From contig JAPJBO010000007.1 of assembly GCA_030068145.1 (NCBI GenBank), positions 1 through 64,000 on the forward strand: a DNA stretch of 64,000 nt, written 5' to 3'. Both the position numbers and the translations under genes were made by a program. The stretch comes from Diplonema papillatum (Eukaryota; Euglenozoa; Diplonemea; Diplonemida; Diplonemidae). The notes under the pieces are model-generated. The model saw nothing but the letters and a program-made list of their open reading frames with translations. It was not told where the DNA came from and did no database searches. Of the stretch, positions 46,562-57,379 are shown one piece after another (the stretch's first letter is position 1; each line of letters starts with the position of its first letter).

Positions 46562-47722
46562 CCGTGCCCGCAAGTATGTGCCAGCAACCGACCGCGCGCG
46601 GCCCCAAGCGTTGTCGATAGCTCGACCGTAGACAATTCGACTGGACTGCTTCCATTTCCGCGCCTTCATGCGAGGACTACCCTGATGATGATCACAGGCA
46701 GGTGCGCAAGCCGTCTTGCATTGACGCCTGCGTGCGTTGCAGATTGTGAATCCGACAATGTACGCGGTCCTACGGCAACCAGGGGGGGGTTTGGGCGACT
46801 CTGAAAACGAGAACGAGGCAGAAACTCGTCGGAATTCTTTTGCACATAGTCTCAGTCGTCTGGTCAGCTATTTTTGCCATTGTTCGCTATTTATAGCTGA
46901 GAATAGCTAGCTGACCCAATAGCTAGCTAAGTCTTCCACTGGTCTTGTCGAGTGGTGGTACGGAGACTGTCATCGGGATGATGCGCTTGTAGGCGCTTTT
47001 CTGCATTCGCAAAACCAGTGGTCGTGCTGACAATCGTGGAGGATACGCCGTTTGTGTAGATCCTTTGGCTTCCTTAAAGCGACGGGATCGTCCCGTGCCG
47101 TCGTGCGCCGGCGCTGTCTTCTCTTGCGTCTCGGCTCCCTTTCGCCGAAAGGCTCCGTCTTTGCTTTCCATTTACACATCGTGAATCCAGTAGGAGTCCG
47201 GGTTCTTTTCCCAACCACATGCTGCGTTTGCCATTTCCTGCCACTACCGAAATCGGACGCGAGCGCGCCCGCGTGACCCGCCGAAGGCGTATTCCCTTTG
47301 CGTCCAGGTGTACCGAAGTCCTTTCCTTCGTAAACTGATCGTATCCGGTAGCTGTGAAGAGGTGGCTCGTCGGAGGAAATACGAGACACTCTTTTAATCG
47401 ACGCCAGCTGCGCCCCAAGCCTCTTGAGGGCTCTGCGCTTGAGTTTGCACGGCTCATATGCAACCCGGTCCGTTGCGAAACCCGTTTTGTATTAACCCCA
47501 TCCACCAGCAATCTACTCTTTCCAAAACGTTCCTGGCGAACACCAAAGCTGTAAATCGCATTTTTGGTATGGTGCCAATTGTTTCTGGCTGTTTTCACCA
47601 ACTCGTGACATCACGACAGGAAGGGCGGTCCTAAAGGGGCGTGGTGGGCGGCGCTGTGACGGAGAAGGCGTCACGTTTTAGCTCGGCACGCCGCGTCTCG
47701 AACTGGGCCAGCTTGGGGAGCG
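46562..47722. other. Intergenic, no gene recognised
   Basis: Contains AT-rich sequence at about 46860-46930 with repeated AATAGCTAGCT and an inverted GGTCAGCTATT/AATAGCTAGCTGACC pair. Minus-strand open frames of up to 175 codons lack domains and are not called. Confidence 0.5.
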
Positions 47723-49886
47723 ATGTTCACCGTTCTCGTCTGCGCGGACCTGTACGGGAGCAAGGTGAACCTTGAGATCCCGTTTCCCAATGCGCCCCCA
47801 GTGCCGTCGATCAACGAGCTGACGAGGACCATTGAGCAGATCTTCGAGCAAGAGGCGCACTATTTGAAGCCGCCGGGCTACCCTCTGACCGAGGTGAAGG
47901 TGTCGCGGATCCAGATCTACGACGACACGTACTTGAACTGGATGGACCTCGTCAACTCGTCTCAGCTGCACGAATACGACCAGCTGTACATCTTCCAACC
48001 CCAGAGTCGATGGCACGTCGACCTTCAAAAGGACCTGCCCGCGCCTCGCCCCCCATCCATGCCCATGGGCGTGCCGGTGCAGACCGTGAGCCACACAGGC
48101 TACGGGCAGCAAAGCAACCCGACGCCGTACAGCGCGGCGGCGGCGGCGCCCCCGCAGCCGCCGAGCATCGGCAGCTACCTGGCGCAGCCCCCGCCGCAGC
48201 AGCAGCAGAGCTCCGCCGCCGTCGTGCCGTTCGGGGGCTACTCCGCGTCTCCGTCGCTCAACGCGGTGAACACGCCGTACTACCAGCAGCCGCAGTACGC
48301 GCAGGTGGCCAGCCGGGGTCCGTCGTTTCCGGCCTCGAGCCTGCCGCAGCCGACGGGCGCCGCCGCGATGGCGCGCGAGCGGCCGAACATCCCGAAGGAG
48401 CAGAAGGCGCAGCAGGTCTTCCGCGACCTCGACCTGCAGCAGCGGGGCTGGATCGACCTCACCGACATGGAGCGCGGGTTCAGGGCCAGGGGCATTGACT
48501 TCTCCACGAACACCGTGCAAGAGCTGTTCATGAAAGGTATCCACTCCGACGCGTGCGTTTTTTACACAAGCGCTAGGTGGTGTAAGCGAAGAACAAATCA
48601 GATTGTGTTTGCATTGTATTTGCCCCTTACCTCCATATTTCCTCCCTTCCATTCGGAGTCGAAGCAGCGACGTCGAGTATTCTCTGGAACAACCAATTTC
48701 TGCCAGTATTTGTGTGCAGTATTTGTGACAGCTAATAGAACGTTCGAGTGGTTGAAACCAGACCATGTAGGTTAAATCGCACAAACAAAAAAGCGAACTT
48801 TCACTCTAAAACGCCAAGATGCCGGGTGGCCACTCAGCCCAGCGGTTCGGCGATCGTTGGGACCGAGTTGCGTGAACTGGGCATCCAGCGTTATTTGCGG
48901 TTCACCTTCTTTATCATCTTTCAGAAGTTGCTCCAGACACAAACGCAGATGGCTGACTGTCAGTCAGTTGGCTTACAGCAATCACTGAAGCCTTTCCTTT
49001 TGCGCACCCGCAAAGTGGGAAACTATCCTTCTTTATTCCTGAGGTTGCATCCACATGAAAGATACCCGGGCATGCAGACCTGCAGACGCGTCTGCGTCTG
49101 TGCATTCAAAATCTGCAGACGCAGACGCGCGTCCGCACCTCTGCAGACAACGCTGGACTCTAGGAGGGGGGGGTGTCTTTGTTGGAACCAGTCCTCTCCT
49201 GAGTGGGCCGCTTCTAACATGCGGGGCTCTGGCTGGCGCGGGATACAGAGCCGAGAGCTGGGGTTTAAGACGAAATGTTCGCTCTTGCTGCCGAACGGAA
49301 AGGCTTCCCAGCAAGGGCGGGGCTTTCTCGCTACACCCTTAGCAACCCTCACGAAACAGGAGACGCGAATCAGGACTCGAGAATAGATTGGAACGAATGG
49401 GTTTCGTGGTGCGAACTGTACGCGAACACGCTGGAGGTGATGTACTACCGAGGCCGAGAAGCTCTCGACGAAGACCAGCTGGCCAGGGAAAAGCAGCAGA
49501 CCCAGGAAGCCCTCGAGAGGAACAGGCAGCGCGAGTCCGAGCTCAGACGGCAGCTGGAAGAAGTCGGCCACGAGTTCCAGACGCTGCAGCAGCAGCTGGC
49601 CGAGATGGACGCCCGGGGCCGCGAGGCGGTCACCCGGCGCAATCTGATGGAGCAGCAGGAGCGCGATCTCCTCGAGCAGGAAATCAAGCTCGAGCGGCAG
49701 AAGGACCAACTCCGCGCCTCTCAGCACCGGTTCCAAGAGGTCGCGCAGACCTTCGACACGAGTGCCGTCGGCCATGGGTCGCCACGACGGTTTGCTCCCC
49801 CCCCCCAACACCCCCGCCACCAGACTTGTCCACCAATTGTGTTCATTGCCAGGTTTAGATATCATACATTGCTTCCATCGTGCTAA
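47723..49886 (+). CDS. EF-hand coiled-coil protein with BILBO1-like N-terminus
   Basis: Exon 1 is 47723-48536 and exon 2 starts at 49360. Donor GTATCC and an ACAG acceptor join a phase-1 split codon to give FMK-GDANQDSRIDWNEW, a complete EF-hand loop (D-A-N-Q-D-S-R-I-D-W-N-E). A first, degenerate EF-hand (DLDLQQRGWIDLTDME) ends exon 1. Residues 1-105 form a compact domain with YDDTYLNWMDLVNSSQL and LYIFQPQSRWHVDLQKD. This is like the N-terminal domain of the trypanosome flagellar-pocket-collar protein BILBO1, which has the same order of NTD, EF-hands and coiled coil. A Pro/Gln/Tyr-rich linker lies between. A coiled coil of about 100 residues follows the EF-hand. The unspliced frame stops at 49886; composition suggests splicing after about 49775, perhaps to coding-like sequence near 50170-50265. 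A calcium-regulated cytoskeletal role is inferred. Confidence 0.7.
49085..49132. repeat. Intronic inverted repeat
   Basis: CGCGTCTGCGTCTG within 49085-49100 pairs with CAGACGCAGACGCG at 49115-49128 over a 14-nt loop. It lies in the 823-bp intron of the EF-hand gene and could help or hinder splicing. Confidence 0.7.
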
Positions 49887-51445
49887 GTACGCGTCGAGGC
49901 CTTTTCTCTTCGCTGCCTCACAGCAGTGTTGCTATTGGTTATTTGCGCACCTGCTCCTGAGATGTGGTAGCACCCTGTTGGGCGTCAGGCACCATCGATT
50001 GACCACCCTTCGGAGAGAGTCAAACAGCCCGACACTGACTGGCGAAGTGACAAGTGGGCTGTGCTTCGCTTCAGACGCTATCCACTTTAACACACACCCA
50101 CAGGGCGCTGCAAAGCCAGATTCACGAATTCCGATGACCGCCAGCTAGCTTGATCCGTGTTCGTCACCATGGCGTCTAGCGCGGGCGAGACGACGCCCAT
50201 CAACCCGTCCGCGATGACCCCCATTGGCTACGCGCACATACCCCCGTCTCGCTGCTGCAGTAGACCCCCTTCTCCAACCTTAGAACACCACCCCCCTCCC
50301 GCCGAATGCGCATCAAACAAAAGGTTAGCGTTTCCGGGCTTCTTCGAAGCGTCTTCGTTGTTCCTCTTCCTCGAGAGCCACCCGTATTTACCTCGAGTGT
50401 TTGTCAAGTGTCTGACGAGCCCCGCCCCGACCGCCAGTGCCGGGTCTCAGGAAATGTGCACGGCCACACCAGGCAGTCGTGCGGAATCCGAGCCGACTGC
50501 GGGGAAGGGATGATGGGGCATCCTTCACTTCCAAGGGCCGAACGTTTGTTGGCCCGAGGGTCGGCTTGAGCGAGCTGTTCCGCTCAGTAGATAGCACAAG
50601 CAAAAATTGCCGGCCGAAGCATCAAGGCTCAGCTGCAGGCAGCCGTCTGGCTTCGTCCACACCGTCTAGTTTTGTATCATCTCCAGCAACCGCCCCCGCT
50701 TGTGTACATCTTCACCTTCCCCCACCTGTCCCCCTTACCTACCTGAATGCTAGATAGACAACCTTGTGAGCACCGTTCGCTTTTAGTCTTTTGTTTGGCA
50801 TCCGCGAAGGCCTGGCGCATTGCAGGCGGGAACTCCAACTTCGTGCAGCATCACGGCACTGTCTGATCGAACAACCGTAGATACAAGGGACTGTAAACAA
50901 GGTTTCCTCTCGTACTACGTGTTATTATCGGAATGCACTGGCCGACAAGCTCTCTCTCCATCAGGGTAACGCCGAAGCTCATGCTCCCTGATAGTGGGTG
51001 AACATTCCAACGACTATCTGCTTGTTTCGGTTAGAAAGAGCCGACATCCAAGGTATCGAAAATCAACGTCGCCATCAACGCGCTAGCTGCCACGCGGCCA
51101 GTTTCATCCCTCAGAAGAAGTCGAGCAAGACGCTCTCCCCACATGCCTTGGCGTAGACCTTGCGTCCGTCAGCGACGCTTCACGAGGCAGTAAGCCAGTG
51201 GACCTTTCTACTGCGTTGTTGAGGATCCCACGTTCAGGGCTTCCTTCTCAGATGAGGTTGCCGCTGTCTGAAGTCTGAAAGTTTGTCTTCAGTCTGCAAA
51301 TGCTGCATTTTTGATAAGTCTGACGGGGTGTGGCGTTCCGATTCGGTCCGAGACACGCAGTGACGTCTTCGCACTCACCTGCGGCGCGCGCAGCGGTTGA
51401 GCATTTCCCCACGAAGCTGCCACAAATGTATGAAGGGGGGGCAGC
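49887..51445. other. Mostly intergenic; possible last exon of the EF-hand gene
   Basis: Sequence at about 50170-50265 has coding-like composition (MASSAGETTPINPSAMTPIG then YAHIPPSR) in an otherwise non-coding stretch. It may be a terminal exon of the upstream gene, but I could not place its splice sites. The rest, to 51445, shows no gene or repeat. Confidence 0.35.
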
Positions 51446-52288
51446 ATGGTAGTGACGACGAAGGCCCAGCGCGCGGCTTCGAATGCGAAGCACCGCGGCG
51501 GGACGCAAACGCACGTCTTGCGCGACGGGAGCATCATGCAAAGCGCCGATTCGGGGATCCTCGCCGCGTGTAAGGCCGGGGACTTGGCGGACGTGCAGAG
51601 GTGTCTCGAGGGGGGGGCGGACGTCGTATCGAAGACGATCGACCGGCACGGGTCGACGGCCTTGCATTGGGCCGCTGGCAGTGGCCACTTGGATATCTGC
51701 CAAGCGCTGGTCACCGCCGTGGGCGACTCATTCACTCGCAAACGCAACAAAGACGGCCGAAACGCGTTGCATTGGGCCGCGCGAAACGGTCACGTGCCTG
51801 TCGTCGCATGGCTCCTCGACGAGGCACACGCCGACATCGACGCGGCCACCCACAGCGGCAACACGGCGTTGCACTGGGCGATATGGGGAGGGCAGCTGGA
51901 CATGTGCCGGTATCTTATCGACCGGGGAGCCGACCTGCACATCGAGAATCAAACGAACTGCACGGCGGTGCACTGGGCGGCGGCGAAGGGGAGCGTCGAC
52001 ATCTGCCGGTTTCTCCACTCGCTCGGGGCGGACTTCCGCGTCATAAACAGCGCGGGGCACGGCTGCGTGACGAAGGCGGCGTGGCCGGGCCACGAAGAGC
52101 TCGTCTTCTGGCTTCTGGAGTCGCTGGACCTCGGGTATCAACTCGAGCTGGTGGACGTCCACGGCCTGACGACCAAAGACCTCGCCGAGCAGAACGGCCA
52201 CGAGCTGCTTGCCGAGAGGCTGCGCGAATGGGAAGAAGGCAAGCGCAGCAGCTCCGGGGTGATTCACCCGTCGGCGGGTCCTGTTTAG
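51446..52288 (+). CDS. Ankyrin-repeat protein, 280 aa
   Basis: A single-exon frame from ATG 51446 to TAG 52288. After a basic N-terminus (MVVTTKAQRAASNAKHRGGT) come about six ankyrin repeats: GILAACKAGDLADVQRCLEG, HGSTALHWAAGSGHLDICQA, GRNALHWAARNGHVPVVAWL, GNTALHWAIWGGQLDMCRYL, NCTAVHWAAAKGSVDICRFL, and a final one with GHGCVTKAAWPGHEELVFWL. The repeated HWAA core is typical of stand-alone ankyrin proteins in algae and oomycetes. The C-terminus is a charged helix (LAERLREWEEGKR). Ankyrin repeats bind other proteins, and no partner can be inferred. No signal peptide or membrane span is seen. Confidence 0.85.
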   Translation: MVVTTKAQRAASNAKHRGGTQTHVLRDGSIMQSADSGILAACKAGDLADVQRCLEGGADVVSKTIDRHGSTALHWAAGSGHLDICQALVTAVGDSFTRKRNKDGRNALHWAARNGHVPVVAWLLDEAHADIDAATHSGNTALHWAIWGGQLDMCRYLIDRGADLHIENQTNCTAVHWAAAKGSVDICRFLHSLGADFRVINSAGHGCVTKAAWPGHEELVFWLLESLDLGYQLELVDVHGLTTKDLAEQNGHELLAERLREWEEGKRSSSGVIHPSAGPV

Positions 52289-53756
52289 CGGGCGGGATTC
52301 CGACCTACCCAGATGGGCGCAGTGCGGGCGTCCCTTGCCATCAGTCACTTGCTGCCTACCGATACGTGCACGACTTCTCAAGAGACTGCATGTTTGCAAA
52401 GTCAAAGAGTTTGAGGAAGCTCATCATGGTCCCCAACTTCCTGCATACAGCACTGTGTACAGACGGACACGCGCACGACCTGTGGTTGCATGCGACTTGA
52501 AGCCTTCAGACTCAAACTATCTTCTGGACATCGAAGCCCAAGTCCGATTGAGAAAGCTCGTCATGTTTCCCATCTCCTGAACGGGGCTCATCTTCAAGCA
52601 CGAGATTCTCAGAGGTCCGAACGTCGCGTTGGACGACAGGTCTCGATCCCCATCCCAGTCATGCGAAGAACCTTCCAGGTCGACTCGATGAGCAGCTCGT
52701 GCCCGGAAGAAAAGCTGCGAAAGAGTCTACCTGCGGTGGTACGCACCTCTTCCCCTCGGCGAGCAACGCCGTTCTTGGCCTTGCTCGCCGCTCCGACATG
52801 AACTGCTCTTTCCTCTGTCTGGTTCTAGCTCACGATCAGATCATTTCCTCCTCCGGCCTTCCTTGTTGCAGATTCGTGTGTTTATGGACTCGTTGCATAC
52901 CTTGCAGATTTGTGCATTTGAGGACTTGTTGCTTAAAATGTCACTTACGTATCACGAAAGAGAGGCACTGGGATCACGAACCGGCAGATTCGATACACCT
53001 GTGGTTGTGCGTCTTTGAGCCAAAGCTCAAGGTCAGACCACCGGCAAATCTTCAATGCTGCGAGTCTTTGACCAATACTGAGATTGTTCGAGGTTTGAGG
53101 CTTGGCTGTGGCATGGTCCCGGACAACGGGATGCCGAGAGTAGGGGAATGAAAGAGTACAACTGAATTATTCGCGCTTTGATGCCCCGTTACACATTGTT
53201 CAGAATCATTTCTAGCTCCACAAGTGCCGTCGCTTAGCCCACGCAATGCAAGCACGTGTCCTTGTGAAAGTTGCTGAAGGATGAAGGTTTAACAAACAAC
53301 ATGTCGCACAGGGCGCTCGTGTCGTGAGAAAGGAAACACGTCCAGAATCCCATCGCGCTTCCCGCAACGAAAAAGGAAAAAAAAAATCCGCCCATAAGGG
53401 ATCGTCGGAATCACAAAAAAAGCAAACCCAAAAACGGAGGTGAAGAAAACCCTCCCCATTCCTCCGTAGTGGTGGTCGATCGTCCCCGCAGTTCTTCGCA
53501 GTAATAGCCGACAAACCAAAACGTTGTCCGTTATACCGCACAAAGCCGCCCTCCCCGATCCGGCGAGGCTCCTCACCCGAGACGCCAGTGCGGGAAAGAA
53601 AGAGTAGGTAGCCTCCGGGCACCACATTCTACCCTCGGGTGACCATCGCGAGTCTCTCCAGCGCTGTTCGTCGGAGTTGCAAAAAGGGGAGCAAACAAAT
53701 AGAAAAGGAAGGTGTGGGAGAGGATTCTCAAGCCGGATCGTGATAGCACCAGCCAA
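52289..53756. other. Intergenic, no gene recognised
   Basis: About 1.5 kb between two co-oriented genes. A run of eight A lies near 53380. A minus-strand frame of 229 codons (53289-53978) overlaps the next gene's start and has no domain. The purine-rich stretch at 53690-53715 may belong to the leader of the next gene. Confidence 0.5.
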
Positions 53757-55426
53757 ATGGGGCACACGAGGTATGGAACGGAGGCTGAAGAGTTCGACGG
53801 GGCTGAGGTGCCAAACGGGTACCGGGCTAGTTTGAAGAGCGTGAAGAGTGCGACGAGTCGGTTTAGTAGAAAGAGTCTGGTGAGCCCAGTGGTGCCTATG
53901 TTCGATGATGCGGCAGGGGAGACGTGGAACATGGACGTGGCCAGCTGCCGGTCTATGATGAGGGAGGACTCTGACCACTATCTGACATCCGACGAAGAAG
54001 ACGTGCCGGGCGCTGACAATCCGCTGTGCGCTTCACTGAAAGCTATGGATGCCCCGCCCGAACCCGCGAGGACAGAGGTAGTTGATGAGCTGTTGTGCGC
54101 GCAGAACAAGAGAATCCGTGAGTTGTGGACGTCGCCGGACTGGCATGCGGTTTGGATCGGATCGTTCAACTTCCTCCTGGTGGCACTTCTCTCGTTCTTC
54201 TACCCGTACGCCGAGAACGACAACGCACGAGACTGGCTACTGCCTCGGCCAAAGAGGTGGTCCGGCAACCCGCTCGACGCGTTTTCACTGTACAACGGGG
54301 TCGGGCTGGTCGTCGTTTTCACCTCGATGCTCGTGCCGTTCTGCCTCTCGCAGTACGTGCTGGGGAAGTTCACGCCGTCGATGATCCCGTCGTTCACAAT
54401 CTGCTTCTTCTTGGCCCTGTTCTCGTTCTTCCTCGGCAGCCACGAGGGGCTCCGCGACTTCGGGATCGGGTACGCTGTGATCGCGATCGCGAGCGGGCTC
54501 ATCATAGCGAATGTGGTCTCGCTGGTGGTCGACGTGTCGTACCTCAACCCGATGGCTGCCAGCGGCGAGTTTTTTATCAAGTGCTCGCTGGTCCTGATGG
54601 CGGTCGAGCTCCGAACGATCGAATCGTACGGCCCGCCCGGCATTCTCGTCGGCTGGGTGACCTCTCCGATCAGCATCGCGTTCACGTACCTCTTCACGCA
54701 CCGCGTCCTGAAGTGTGAGAACAAGCACCTGTGCATGCTGCTGGGCGTCGGGGTCAGCTGGTGCGGCGCGTCGGCTATCACGGCGGTGGCCCCGGTTATC
54801 AAAGCGAAGCCGGCCGATGTCTCCGTCAGCATCGGGCTGGTGTGCCTCTTCGTGATCGCGTGGACCTTCATCCTGCCGTACTTCGCCCTCGCGGTCGGGA
54901 TGGACGACAACGTGGCGGGGGCCTGGCTGGGCGGCAGCGTCGACCAAACGGCGAACGTCGTCGTGGCGGCGGCGATCGTGTCGGAAGAGTGCAAAGAGGT
55001 CGCGGCGACCGTCAAGATGATTCTCAACGCCGGACTCGGCGCCATGTGCGTCGCGATCTCGATCATCTGGATCATGTTCATCGAGAAGGACCCCGGGCAG
55101 AAGATGCCCACTGCGATGACCCTTTGGGACAAGTTCCCGAAGTTTGTACTCGGGTTCCTCGTCCTCTCGTTGGTACTGTCCCTCATCATCTCGAAGTCGA
55201 ACGACGAGTACAGATCAGACTGCTTCGCAGCCTCGGTCATGGAGTCATCCAATTGGTGGGCGGCAATGGGGTTCATCGGCATTGGCATCAACACCAACGT
55301 CAAGGCGCTCATGAGTAAGGTGCAGAGAGGCCCCGTCATAGGCGGTTACTTCGTTGGCGGGATCTTCGACATCTTGATAACGTGGATTGCCGCGTACGTG
55401 TTCTTCAGCGGACTCACTTTCAGCAC
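53757..55426 (+). CDS. UPF0324 (YeiH-like) multi-pass membrane protein
   Basis: The frame is open from 53712, but its first ATG is 53757 (MGHTRYGTEAEEFDGAEVPN). An acidic/Ser-rich cytosolic tail of about 125 residues precedes some 11-12 hydrophobic spans. Family signatures: SWCGASAITAVAPVI (bacterial GASAIAAVAPVI), AGAWLGGSVDQTANVVVAAA (bacterial G.siHEvaqVvaAg) and MGFIGIGINTNVKALMSK (bacterial GI.td...l). UPF0324 proteins are mostly bacterial inner-membrane proteins of uncertain function. The N-terminal tail is an addition not usual in them. At 55427 the sequence reads GTATGC, a donor like those of the other genes, after TFST. The last exon was not found, but the membrane part is nearly complete. 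Unspliced, the frame would run Pro-rich to 55652 into repeat R, which argues for splicing. Confidence 0.75.
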
Positions 55427-55613
55427 GTATGCCACCCATCCCCCCCGCCACCCCCCTTCTCCATTTTTCCGCGTCTTGCAACGGGCCGTGCCAGCATCAT
55501 CTGCACCTGTTCGGGCCGCCGCTGTGACCCGACAGGGCACGATCTCGGCCCCGTGGGACCCTCGCCCTCCCCACAATCCCCCTTCTTTCTTCACAACCGC
55601 CGTTCCTCGTTTC

Positions 55614-55802
55614 TTTTTTTGTATAAGCACCTGCTTTGCAGGAATTACTTGAAGCTGCCAGTTGCGAAATCTCAAAGGAGGAAAATATGTGTGGTACTCA
55701 TCAGCATGCTGATGACTCCCCACTGACGCAACAACAATTTGCTTTAGCTCACACGAACCACAGGTAAATCTGTGGCTTAGTGACGGGCGTAAGCGTAACA
55801 AT
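55614..55802. repeat. Dispersed repeat R, copy 3
   Basis: Same family as 33999-34137 and 35109-35252, again starting in a T-run followed by GTATAAGCACCTGCTTTG. This copy carries an extra stretch of about 50 bp in the middle (around CTCATCAGCATGCTGATGA, itself a palindrome). It lies about 190 bp downstream of the last recognised exon of the UPF0324 gene and may be in its intron or 3' region. Confidence 0.8.
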
Positions 55803-57240
55803 GAATTGTAAACCCGAAAGAGATTGGATACTGTATTTTATGCCGGACGCAAGCTGCGGAGGACCGTACCTCCTCGGTCTTGTTCTTTCCCAAGACCCTT
55901 ACCGGACGTGAACTTGATGTCGGTCACAAATAGTCCCGAACTGGCTACCCAACTATAGTAAATTAAATGAAATTTCAGTTTAGAATTAATGCATTGCCAA
56001 GTTTTGAATTCGACTCATTACACTTCGAAAAAAAAAATAGACTTACCGTACTGGGAAAAAAGACCTACCGGAACAATTCCGTACCCGAAATAAGACGTAC
56101 CGGAAAAAAGATGTACCAGCGGGTCTCAGGGAAAAACTTTGTGACTGTTTCCGCTTGGTTGGGATCTGCTGGAATTTGTCATAGAGTGCTTGCGCAACTG
56201 CCTTTCCTGCAACAGCCACATCCAGGATCAAACCAAGACAACCATACAATATGCTGCGTTTTTCTTCGAGATTCCGCTGCTGATTATGCTGCCCCAATCC
56301 TGCCAGCTCAGCAAATCGCGCCGGCTGAACAGGCCGGCAGATGAAGTTGTGGCAGATGCCTCCCGACGCAAGAACAACACGAGGTCTCTACCAAACCGTG
56401 GGCCGGCTCGTAGCTCTGCATGGACTCACCAATGCAGTGTCGTTGTGGAATCGACACAGTGTGGGCCGCACCGACCTCCGCATCGGTGCGGGCGCACCGG
56501 TGCGCTTTTCGGTGCGCCATCAAGTCCCTTGTCGGGGAGATTTTCTTGCTGGTCCACGTAGCAGGCCTTTTCGTTGAATTTGTGCTCACGTTCTGCTCCG
56601 ATGCAGAAACTCGGGGAATTGATTATGTCACCTGACAGGCAGTGTAACAATCTGAAATGAATCTTGATATCCACGATCTCCATTTCCACGTGGATCCACA
56701 TCCCGAACTCTGGATCCACATCCCGAACTCTGGTGGGACGAACCGCGTACATATTTTCTGGTCCCCGGGTCTATTTTCCGCAGATCTCTTCATCGGAGCT
56801 GATCTCGAGCAAAATATTGTCGAAAAAGGCCTGCATCGTGGACCAGCGAGAAACAGTCCAAAAATGGCCACTCCGTGCATTGTACCAGCGCACCGCACCG
56901 CCCCGCCCGTCGCCCACACTGCTAAAAAACCCCCGACAAAATGCCCCCACAAATAACGCTAAAATGATGTTCACGAGGGAGCCATGTTCGACGAGTCACA
57001 GGCAAAACGGTTGAACCGCGTCCATGGAATCAGATATTGAATTCGATACTCATCGTGTGTTCTTGTGCCGATGCGGATTGCCAGAGCGCCACGGTAGCAC
57101 GGCAGGTGGCCGGCGTATCTAGAGAAGTGTAGCGAGGCTCCGGACGAAGAAGCGAAGAGGGCGTACGAAGTCGAACGCCAGTAGCAGGGGAAAATAGTTC
57201 CTCCGAGTTTCAGAATTATTATGTACCGGAAAAAATTATG
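55803..57240. other. Repeat-rich, no gene recognised
   Basis: Contains several ACGTACCGGAAAAAAG-type motifs (56040-56120, 57220-57235) shared with 58751-58820, a direct repeat of a 20-bp unit (GGATCCACATCCCGAACTCT, about 56692-56731), and the inverted repeat listed separately. Open frames are short and lack motifs. Confidence 0.55.
56549..56846. repeat. Fold-back with ~58-bp imperfect arms
   Basis: Arms 56549-56606 and 56790-56846 are inverted copies, sharing CTGGTCCACG, GCAGGCC and GCTCCGATG blocks in complementary order. The loop of about 180 bp contains the 20-bp direct repeat. It is probably a miniature inverted-repeat element. Confidence 0.7.
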
Positions 57241-57338
57241 TACACTCCAGTCCGTAATTAATCAATTTCTAATTCGTGAAGACTGCCAAATCAGGGATTT
57301 ATACGCTGGTCTAGATGGGCGGGTCACCCGTCCATCCT

Positions 57339-57379
<41 letters not shown>

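Noticed and set aside
45269-46669. 466-codon minus-strand frame opposite the LRR gene
   Set aside because: Arg/His-rich antisense shadow of a GC-rich coding exon. The sense frame carries leucine-rich repeats and better composition.
57340-57377. Poly(A) tail of a retroposed mRNA
   Set aside because: The 38-A run lacks an adjacent recognisable processed gene or target duplication and sits among other homopolymers. It may be partly a sequencing artefact.
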